A program made the position numbers and the translations under genes. Positions 57,492-64,000 of a DNA stretch of 64,000 bases are shown piece after piece. Below the pieces are notes generated by a model. The model was not told the origin of the DNA and ran no database searches. It saw nothing but the letters and a program-made list of their open reading frames with translations. The DNA is from Achromobacter xylosoxidans A8. Lineage in GTDB: Bacteria; Pseudomonadota; Gammaproteobacteria; Burkholderiales; Burkholderiaceae_B. Each line of letters opens with the position of its first letter. Positions within the stretch are counted from its first letter, which is position 1. The stretch lies in contig NC_014640.1 in the NCBI RefSeq assembly GCF_000165835.1, positions 558,001 through 622,000 on the forward strand. The letters are read 5' to 3'.

Positions 57492-59480
57492 ATGGCGAAA
57501 TGGGGTTTGCGCAGAAAATCGTTGATGGCGCTGTTGCTGGCGTGCGTGGTGGCGCTGGCGCCGGCCGCCTTGATCGGCTGGCAGGTGCTGGACGGCGTCC
57601 GGGAGCACTTCGGGCGCGCTTTCTCCGACAACTTCACGCAATTGAACCGCCAGCGCATCCTGGCGCCAGTGTCCCGCGAACTGGCCCTGTCGCTGCGGCT
57701 GGCGGATAGCGAGGTCACGCGCCGCTGGCTGCGCCACGAAGGCGATCCGGCCGCGCGCGAGCTGTTCTTCCGCGAAGCCGACGGCTACCGCCGCGATCTG
57801 CTGGGCCGCGCCTACTTCATCGCCAGCGCCGCCTCGGGCAACTATTACTTCAACGATGACCAGCCGCTGTCCGAGACGCCGCGCTACACCTTGAGCAAGA
57901 GCGCCGCCGATGACGCCTGGTTCTACCTGACGCTGGCGTCCGCGGCCAAGTACAACATCAACGTCAATCCGGACCTGAAGCTGCAGACCACCAAGGTCTG
58001 GATCAACGTCCAGGTGCGCGACGGCGACCGGGTCATCGGCCTGACCGGCTCCGGCCTGGACGTGGGCGGGTTCCTGCGCGAATTCGTCAATAGCGGGCAG
58101 CCGGGAGTCACGCCCATCATCGTCGACGAGGAAGGCGCGATCCAGGCGCACATGGACGCCTCGCTCATCGCCTACAACTCGGGCGCCGGCGGCGCGGGCG
58201 CCGGCCGCGGCACGGTGTTCAACCTGCTGGACGGCGGCGAGGGCCGCGCCGAGCTGGCCGCTGCCATGAAGGCGGCGCGGACCGACCCGCAGTCGGTGCA
58301 ATCCGCCTGGATCAAGATGGATGGCATCCGGCAGCTGGTTTCGGTGGCCTACATGCCGGAACTGCACTGGCACGTGCTGACCGTGGTGGACCTGGGCGCG
58401 GCCCGGGTGCTGGACACGGATTGGCTCTGGCCCGCCGCCATCGGCCTGGTGGTGCTGTTCGCGGCCATGCTGCTGTGTTTCGGATACGCCATCGAACGCC
58501 TGATGCTGCGACCCTTGCGCCGCCTGCAGCAGTCGGCCCGGGCCATTGCCGACGGCAGCTACGACGTGCGCCTGCCGCCGGGCGGCCAGGACGAGATCGG
58601 CGACCTCAGCCGCGCCTTCGGCGTGATGGCGGACAAGGTGCGCCAGCACACGGCCGAACTCGAAACCAAGGTGCGCGAGCGCACCTCCGAGCTCGAGGAC
58701 GCCAACCGCGCCATGGCCGCCGCGCACAAGAAGATCGACGACTCCATCGACTACGCCAGCCTGATCCAGCGCGCCATCCTCCCGGACCGCCAGTTGACCC
58801 AATCCCTGGGCGCGCACCATTTCGTGCTGTGGAAGCCGCGCGACGTGGTGGGCGGCGACTTTTACGTGTTCCGCTCCGACGGCGCCAACTGCCTGCTGGG
58901 CATCATGGATTGCGCCGGCCACGGCGTGCCCGGCGCGCTGATGACCATGCTGGCCCGCGCGGCCATAGACCTGGCGATCACCGAGGCGGGGCCGGCCGAT
59001 CCGGCCGCCATCCTGACCCGCACCGACAACGCCATCCGCGCCATGCTTGCGGACGCGCAATTGCCCCGCGCGCTGGCCACCAACACGGATGCGGCCCTGG
59101 TATATATTGACCGCCAAGCCGGCACGCTGCGCTATGCCGGCGCCAAGATCAGCCTGTACGCAAGCAACGGCGAAGAGCTGCGCGAGGTGCCCGGCGGCAA
59201 GCGGGCGCTGGGGGACAAGCGTACCGAGATCTACGAAAACATCGAACTGCAGATGGAGCCCGGCTGGACCTTCTATCTGGTCACGGACGGGTTCCTGGAC
59301 CAGGCGGGAGGCGAGCACGGTTTTGGCTTTGGCAATACCCGGTTCGCGGAAATGCTCAAGACACACGCGCGCCGGCCGTTAACCGAACAGGCGACCGCCT
59401 TCACCCAGGCGCTGGCCGAGTACCAAGGCGGCCAGCCGCAGCGTGATGACATCACCTTGCTGTCGTTCCGTTTCGAATAA
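57492..59480 (+). CDS. siaA: PP2C/SpoIIE-type phosphatase with HAMP, SiaA-like
   Basis: Inner-membrane sensor phosphatase. 662 residues: TM1 (about 10-30), a dCache-like periplasmic sensor (35-300), TM2 (310-332), HAMP (333-386), coiled coil, and a PP2C domain (from 415; metal-site aspartates in DVVGGDFYVF and GIMDCAGHGVPG). In Pseudomonas aeruginosa, SiaA dephosphorylates SiaC and so activates diguanylate cyclase SiaD. ATG at 57492 with AGGAAG upstream. siaB follows after 23 bp. Confidence 0.88.
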   Translation: MAKWGLRRKSLMALLLACVVALAPAALIGWQVLDGVREHFGRAFSDNFTQLNRQRILAPVSRELALSLRLADSEVTRRWLRHEGDPAARELFFREADGYRRDLLGRAYFIASAASGNYYFNDDQPLSETPRYTLSKSAADDAWFYLTLASAAKYNINVNPDLKLQTTKVWINVQVRDGDRVIGLTGSGLDVGGFLREFVNSGQPGVTPIIVDEEGAIQAHMDASLIAYNSGAGGAGAGRGTVFNLLDGGEGRAELAAAMKAARTDPQSVQSAWIKMDGIRQLVSVAYMPELHWHVLTVVDLGAARVLDTDWLWPAAIGLVVLFAAMLLCFGYAIERLMLRPLRRLQQSARAIADGSYDVRLPPGGQDEIGDLSRAFGVMADKVRQHTAELETKVRERTSELEDANRAMAAAHKKIDDSIDYASLIQRAILPDRQLTQSLGAHHFVLWKPRDVVGGDFYVFRSDGANCLLGIMDCAGHGVPGALMTMLARAAIDLAITEAGPADPAAILTRTDNAIRAMLADAQLPRALATNTDAALVYIDRQAGTLRYAGAKISLYASNGEELREVPGGKRALGDKRTEIYENIELQMEPGWTFYLVTDGFLDQAGGEHGFGFGNTRFAEMLKTHARRPLTEQATAFTQALAEYQGGQPQRDDITLLSFRFE

Positions 59481-59503
59481 ACGTTATCAGGGCGGTTACC
59501 CCC

Positions 59504-60043
59504 ATGAATGCCTCCGATCTTTACGCATTGGGCGAACGGTTCAACCAGAATCGCACCCTGTTGTGCTTCAACGGACCGATTTCCCGTAGCCTGATCGAGG
59601 AAATCGGCAACGCGCTCAAGAACTACCTGAATGCGGAGCACGCGCGTCCGGCCGAGGCCATGGACGTCTTCTCGGTCTACATCGAGATGATCCAGAACAT
59701 CCGCCAGTACGCGGCGCAGCATGGCGACGTGGACGCCTCGGCCACGGTGGTGATCGGCCGCCGCGATGAAAGCCGCTATGTGGTGTCCGCCGGCAACCTG
59801 GTCAAGTCCGAGGACGGCCAGTCGCTGGTCGCCCGCATCCAGGAACTGGCGGCGCTGGACAAGGCGGCCCTGAAGGCCGAGTACAAGACGCAGCTGCACA
59901 AGCCGCGCGCCCAGGGCGTCGCTTCGGGCGCGGGCCTGGGGCTGATCGATATCGCTCGCCGGGCCGGCGCGCCGCTGGAGGCCAGCCTGACACCCGCCAC
60001 GGCCCCCGGGCAGGCCTTCTTCAGCCTGAGCGTGGTGATCTGA
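59504..60043 (+). CDS. siaB: SiaB-family protein kinase (DUF6272)
   Basis: 179-residue cytoplasmic GHKL-like kinase. The N-box-like EMIQNIRQYA contains E61 and N65; the G-box GAGLGLIDIARRAG is at residues 142-155. In P. aeruginosa SiaB phosphorylates SiaC and opposes SiaA. It sits between siaA and the SiaC-like gene in the same order as siaABCD, which is the main support for the name. Confidence 0.85.
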   Translation: MNASDLYALGERFNQNRTLLCFNGPISRSLIEEIGNALKNYLNAEHARPAEAMDVFSVYIEMIQNIRQYAAQHGDVDASATVVIGRRDESRYVVSAGNLVKSEDGQSLVARIQELAALDKAALKAEYKTQLHKPRAQGVASGAGLGLIDIARRAGAPLEASLTPATAPGQAFFSLSVVI

Positions 60044-60080
60044 ACGCCCGCCCGGCCAAGAAATATATTTGGAGCAATTG

Positions 60081-60458
60081 ATGAATGATTTGAATATTCC
60101 CGGGACCCAGTCCACGCCCGCCATCACCGCCGACACTGCTGCCGGCGTGCTGGCGATGCGTGGCGACTCCTATCCCGAGAATTCCTTCGAGCTGTTCGGC
60201 CCCGTCATCGAATGGGTCGAAGCCTACTTGCTGAGCAGCGCCGCGCCCCTGAAGCTGGAGCTCGAGCTGCTGTACCTGAATACCAGCAGCATCAAGTCCG
60301 TCATGGACATCTTCGATCTGCTGGAGGCTGCTCATGGCAAGGGCCGCGAGGTCAGCGTGACCTGGTTCTACGACATGCGCAACGAGCGCGTCGGCGAGCT
60401 GGCCGAGGAATTCAAGGAAGACTGCACCTTTCCCTTTTCAGTCATCGGCCGCCAATGA
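60081..60458 (+). CDS. siaC: SiaC-family regulatory phosphoprotein (DUF1987)
   Basis: 125-residue switch protein. The phospho-acceptor region is LLYLNTSSIKSVMDIFDLLE; its threonine is at position 68, the same number as the reported P. aeruginosa site T68. Unphosphorylated SiaC binds and stimulates SiaD in that system. ATG at 60081 with GGAG upstream; a TTG at 60069 would add four residues. The stop overlaps the siaD start (ATGA). Confidence 0.9.
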   Translation: MNDLNIPGTQSTPAITADTAAGVLAMRGDSYPENSFELFGPVIEWVEAYLLSSAAPLKLELELLYLNTSSIKSVMDIFDLLEAAHGKGREVSVTWFYDMRNERVGELAEEFKEDCTFPFSVIGRQ

Positions 60459-61252
60459 AATCCGACGCCGCCCAGCTGGACAAGCGCATCGCCGAATTGC
60501 TGGCGGACCCGGCCTATCAAGACCATCCGTTGCATGAAGCGCTGGACGCGCTCTGGCGGCACACGGCGGAGCAGATGGCGCGCATCGAGCGCGTGACCCA
60601 GCTGTCGGACGCCTACCAGAGCATGGCGCACGAACGCGAGCTGGGCCTGTGCGACCGTTTCGACCGGCAACTGCGCCGCCTGACCCGTATCGCGCGCATC
60701 TCGGACCACTATCAAAGCATGATGCGGGATCTGAATTCAGCGCTGCTGGAAACCTCCAACCGCGATGCCTTGACCGGACTGTTGAACCGGCGCGCCTTGA
60801 TGGAGATGATCAAGCAGGAGGTCCTGCGCGTCTCCCGCGGCGGCTCGACCTTTGTCGTGGCGATGTTGGACGTGGATCATTTCAAGTCGGTCAACGACCG
60901 CTATGGCCATGAAACAGGCGACCGCGCGCTGGTCGAGCTGGCCGGCGCGCTGTGCAACAACCTGCGCGAATACGATCTGTGCGGCCGCTGGGGCGGCGAG
61001 GAATTCCTGGTGCTGCTGCCCAGCACCCAGCCCGAAGCCGCCCAGCGCGTCATGGACAGGCTGGTGGGCGCGGTGCGGGCCCTGGCAATCACGGTGGGGG
61101 ATGGCGTCTTGGGATTGACGGTCAGCATAGGCATGGCATACCACCAATTGGGAGAAACCTTCTCTGAAACGCTCAGCCGCGCGGACCAGGCCTTGTACCT
61201 GGCCAAGCAGGACGGACGCGATCGCGTCGAACTCGGGTTTCCGAAGCGCTGA
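60455..61252 (+). CDS. siaD: Diguanylate cyclase, SiaD-like
   Basis: Makes c-di-GMP from two GTP. 265 residues: an N-terminal helical region (about 1-95) that in SiaD contacts SiaC, then a GGDEF domain. The catalytic motif is GGEEF at 180-184. The inhibitory I-site RxxD is present as R171-E-Y-D174, five residues upstream, as in product-inhibited cyclases. Also D(140)xxHFKxxND. Starts at 60455, overlapping siaC by 4 bp; the EAL gene begins at the next base after its stop. Confidence 0.92.
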   Translation: MKSDAAQLDKRIAELLADPAYQDHPLHEALDALWRHTAEQMARIERVTQLSDAYQSMAHERELGLCDRFDRQLRRLTRIARISDHYQSMMRDLNSALLETSNRDALTGLLNRRALMEMIKQEVLRVSRGGSTFVVAMLDVDHFKSVNDRYGHETGDRALVELAGALCNNLREYDLCGRWGGEEFLVLLPSTQPEAAQRVMDRLVGAVRALAITVGDGVLGLTVSIGMAYHQLGETFSETLSRADQALYLAKQDGRDRVELGFPKR

Positions 61253-63868
61253 ATGAAACCGGACCCGCTGTTATCCGGCATGGAGCCCCATATGCTTGAT
61301 TCCTATCCAGGCGTCACCGACGAGCGTCCTCAAGGCGGCGCGTGGCACCCGGGCACTTACCTGGCGTCCATGGATCGGGCGCTGCTGCTGTTCGATTTCA
61401 ACCCTGCGGGCTCCTTGTTGAACGCTAACGCGAACTTCCTCGCCTTGGTGGGCCATGTCCGCGAAGAGGCCCTGGCGCTGCGCCACGACATGCTGTGCGA
61501 CAGCATGGACGAGGGCAAGGGCATCGTCGGCGGCGAACAGGTGTGGGCCCGGTTGCTGGGCGGCAAACACTTCACCGGCACCTGCCGCTATCGCAAGAGC
61601 GACGGCGGTTTCGTCTGGATTGAAGCCACCTACATGCCCATCGCCGACGAAGCCGGCGAAGTGGTCCGCATTTCCGTCATATCCCGCAAGTCCATCGCGG
61701 ACGCCGACCGCCAGGAAGAGGTCCGCCTGCTGCTGCTGGGCATCAACGAAACCGGCAACGCCGTCGCGGTATCGGGCAAGGACGGCCGCATCGTCTATGT
61801 GAACGACGGCTTCCACCGCATGCTCGGCTTCGCCCGCGGCGACGCCGTGAACCAGGAGCTGGGCGAACTGCTGGCCGGCGGCCGGCAGGACGGCGGGACG
61901 CGCGAAGAGCTGGACCGCCGCATCGCCTGCCGCGAGGGCTACCACAAGGATGTGCTGGTTTACGACCGCGCCGGCCGGCCGCTGTGGGTCTCGGTAATGG
62001 CGAACTCCGTGTTCGATGAACGCGGCGCGCTGGTCAATATCGTGGACGTGCTGACGGACATCACGCCCACCAAGGTGCATGAAGTGCTGCAGCGCCGGGT
62101 GCTGCAGGCCATGGTCAACGAGGCCTCGGTGGTCGAGGTCATGAACATGGTGTGCCGCGAGGTCGAGCACCTGGCGCCCGAGGTGGCGGCCAGCGTGCTG
62201 CGCGTGGACGACGCCGGCCTGCTGCGGCCGCTGGCGGCGCCCAGCCTGCCGCAGGCCTTTGCCGACGCCCTGGACGGCGTGGCCATCGGTCCACAGGCAG
62301 GCGCCTGCGGCACCTCGGCCTTCCTGGGCCGGCCCGTGATCGTGCCGGACATCTCCACCGATCCGCTGTGGGACGATTACCGCCACCTGCCGCTGCCCGA
62401 GGACATAAAGGCCTGCTGGTCCTCACCCATCAAATCCAGCGATGGCCGGGTGATAGGCACCTTCGGCTTCTATTTCCGCGAACGGCGCCTGCCCGACGAT
62501 TTCCATCACCGACTGGTGGACGTGTGCGTCTACCTGTGCGCGCTGGCGCTGGAACGCGAAGAGGCCCGCGCCCGCATTCGCCAACTGGCGTTCTACGACG
62601 AGCTGACGGGCCTGCCCAACCGCAACCTGCTGCTGGCGCAGGCCGAACAGGCCATCGCCCGCGCCGAACCCGAGCGCAAGCGTGTCGCCGTCCTGTTCCT
62701 GGACCTGGACCGCTTCAAGCAGGTCAACGACACGCTGGGCCATCCCATCGGCGACGCGCTGCTGCGCGACGTGGCGCAGCGCCTGCGCCGCCTGGCGCGC
62801 GCGGCTGACATCGTGGGCCGCTTGTCCGGCGACGAGTTCGTGATGCTGATGCCGGACTTCGAACACGGCCGCCTGACGGCCGCGGCCGAGCATGTGCTGG
62901 TGGCCCTGGCCCAGCCCTTTTCGGTGGGCGGCATCACCCTGAACCCTTCAGTCAGCATTGGTATCAGCGTGTTCCCGGAAAACGGGCGCGACATGGACAC
63001 GCTGCTGCGCCATGCCGACATGGCGATGTACCAGGCCAAGACGGCAGGGCGTAATCGCATTTCCTTCTTCAGCGCCGAAATGAACCGCCAGGCGCAAGAG
63101 CGCCTGGCGCTGGAAGCCGCCTTGCGCGACGCGCTGGAGGCCAAGGCGCTGCGGCTGCACTATCAGCCGCAGGTGGGCCTGGAGAACGGCCACCTGTACG
63201 GCGTCGAGGCGCTGGCCCGCTGGCGCCATCCGACCCTGGGCGATATTTCGCCGGCGCGCTTCGTGCCGCTGGCCGAGGAGTGCGGCCTGATCGGCGACCT
63301 GGGCGACTGGGCCGTGCGCGAAGCGTGTTCGCAGCTGGCGGTCTGGCGCACCAAGGGCCTGCAGGTGCCGTCGGTGTCGGTGAACCTGTCGGCGACGAAT
63401 TTCCACAACCTGAACCTGCCGCGGATGATCGAGGCGACGCTGACTGAATTCGGCTTGGCGGCGGCGGACCTGATGCTGGAGATCACCGAAGGCGTGGTGC
63501 TGGATGCAACCGCCGGCACCTTGCGGACCATCGCGGAGCTGCATCGCCTGGGCGTGCGCCTGTCGATGGACGATTTCGGCACCGGTTACTCCAGCCTGGG
63601 GCACTTGCGCCGTCTGATCGTGGATGAACTGAAACTGGACCGCAGTTTCGTGCAAGGCCTGGAGAGCGACGATGCGGCCCGGGCGTTGACCAGTGCGGTG
63701 ATTCGCATCGGCGAGAGCCTGAGCTTGCCTGTGGTGGCCGAGGGCGTCGAGAACGAAGAGCAGCGGCGGTTCCTGATCGAGCAGGGGTGTGCGGCGGGAC
63801 AGGGGTTCCTGTTTTCTCCGCCGTTGCCGGCGGGGGACCTTGAGGAATGGCTGCGGGGTAGGCCTTAG
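61253..63868 (+). CDS. PAS-PAS-GAF-GGDEF-EAL protein, probable c-di-GMP phosphodiesterase
   Basis: 871 residues. Two PAS domains (about 25-150 and 165-275), GAF (about 285-435), GGDEF (440-600) with SGDEF in place of GGDEF, and EAL (610-865). EAL features: GVEALARWRHP near 649, the metal and catalytic residues in VNLSATNF, LEITEGV, SMDDFGTGYSS, LKLDRSFVQG and VVAEGVENEEQ. This suggests an active phosphodiesterase; the SGDEF may be weak or GTP-binding only. It starts right after siaD, so cyclase and phosphodiesterase are coexpressed. No transmembrane segment. Confidence 0.9.
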   Translation: MKPDPLLSGMEPHMLDSYPGVTDERPQGGAWHPGTYLASMDRALLLFDFNPAGSLLNANANFLALVGHVREEALALRHDMLCDSMDEGKGIVGGEQVWARLLGGKHFTGTCRYRKSDGGFVWIEATYMPIADEAGEVVRISVISRKSIADADRQEEVRLLLLGINETGNAVAVSGKDGRIVYVNDGFHRMLGFARGDAVNQELGELLAGGRQDGGTREELDRRIACREGYHKDVLVYDRAGRPLWVSVMANSVFDERGALVNIVDVLTDITPTKVHEVLQRRVLQAMVNEASVVEVMNMVCREVEHLAPEVAASVLRVDDAGLLRPLAAPSLPQAFADALDGVAIGPQAGACGTSAFLGRPVIVPDISTDPLWDDYRHLPLPEDIKACWSSPIKSSDGRVIGTFGFYFRERRLPDDFHHRLVDVCVYLCALALEREEARARIRQLAFYDELTGLPNRNLLLAQAEQAIARAEPERKRVAVLFLDLDRFKQVNDTLGHPIGDALLRDVAQRLRRLARAADIVGRLSGDEFVMLMPDFEHGRLTAAAEHVLVALAQPFSVGGITLNPSVSIGISVFPENGRDMDTLLRHADMAMYQAKTAGRNRISFFSAEMNRQAQERLALEAALRDALEAKALRLHYQPQVGLENGHLYGVEALARWRHPTLGDISPARFVPLAEECGLIGDLGDWAVREACSQLAVWRTKGLQVPSVSVNLSATNFHNLNLPRMIEATLTEFGLAAADLMLEITEGVVLDATAGTLRTIAELHRLGVRLSMDDFGTGYSSLGHLRRLIVDELKLDRSFVQGLESDDAARALTSAVIRIGESLSLPVVAEGVENEEQRRFLIEQGCAAGQGFLFSPPLPAGDLEEWLRGRP

Positions 63869-63874
63869 GCTTTC

Positions 63875-63906
<32 letters not shown>

Positions 63907-63927
63907 GTTGCTTTTGTCGGGTCCGTT

Positions 63928-64000
63928 GGTTCTTAAGACGCCTGTCGCGTCGGCGGCCTGCGGGGCGCGGGGCAACGATTGCGGTCCGGAGCGTTCGCTC
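63928..64000. repeat. Long-hairpin intergenic repeat, copy C (cut by window end)
   Basis: The 73 bp match 16871-16943 at 71 positions: the left outer arm and the first 17 bases of the inner palindrome (from 63984). The rest lies beyond the edge. Sits 59 bp after a gene stop, like copy A. Confidence 0.85.

Overview
The window is about 64 kb of GC-rich DNA with dense, short-spaced genes. Its content suggests a betaproteobacterium of the family Alcaligenaceae, most probably Achromobacter or a close Bordetella relative. Pointers are an orphan Bug-type solute receptor beside catabolic genes, a fused indolepyruvate-ferredoxin-oxidoreductase-type enzyme, the blocks pilD-coaE-zapD and argJ-DUF815-Nudix/ThiE, DUF3460-scpA-panC, and two complete liv-type ABC operons. 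I saw no rRNA, tRNA, CRISPR array, insertion sequence or prophage gene. The genus is an inference, because there is no rRNA marker.

Layout. 1-11.9 kb: catabolic and regulatory modules. These are two short-chain dehydrogenases (SDRs) with a GntR/FCD regulator, a beta-carbonic anhydrase, small secreted proteins (FxLYD, PsiF), an amidase, a methyltransferase with a divergent XRE/MmyB-type regulator, and a GntR regulator divergent from a TPP-lyase/SDR/Bug-receptor operon. 12-16.8 kb: mutY divergent from a 1203-residue fused 2-ketoacid ferredoxin oxidoreductase. 16.8-17.86 kb: a convergent spacer of more than 1 kb full of long hairpins, holding two members of a dispersed repeat family; a third copy begins at the right edge of the window. 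17.9-20.8 kb: an MFS exporter gene overlapping glpK. 20.9-26.9 kb: housekeeping genes (DUF3460, scpA, panC, a LuxR-type HTH protein, an NlpE-like lipoprotein, pilD, coaE, zapD). 27.1-36.1 kb: a four-gene RND efflux operon with two different inner-membrane pumps (MdtABC/MuxABC-OpmB layout). 36.2-38.3 kb: a small membrane protein, an SDR and a divergent LysR regulator. 38.4-45.6 kb: an amidase and periplasmic receptor divergent from LysR-livMHGF, probably an amide uptake and hydrolysis unit. 45.5-52.1 kb: a small VapB-like gene, ltrA, then a leftward run of Nudix/ThiE fusion, DUF815 ATPase, argJ and a membrane protein, and a MarR regulator. 52.5-57.2 kb: the second liv operon (livKHMGF). 57.5-63.9 kb: a SiaABCD-type phosphatase/kinase/phosphoprotein/diguanylate-cyclase switch followed directly by a PAS-PAS-GAF-GGDEF-EAL protein.

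The most distinctive parts are (i) the long-hairpin repeat family, whose central core is conserved while its outer arms differ between copies yet stay self-complementary, (ii) the siaABCD cluster with a candidate c-di-GMP phosphodiesterase attached as a fifth gene, and (iii) several palindromic operator candidates in the divergent promoters that tie local regulators to catabolic genes.
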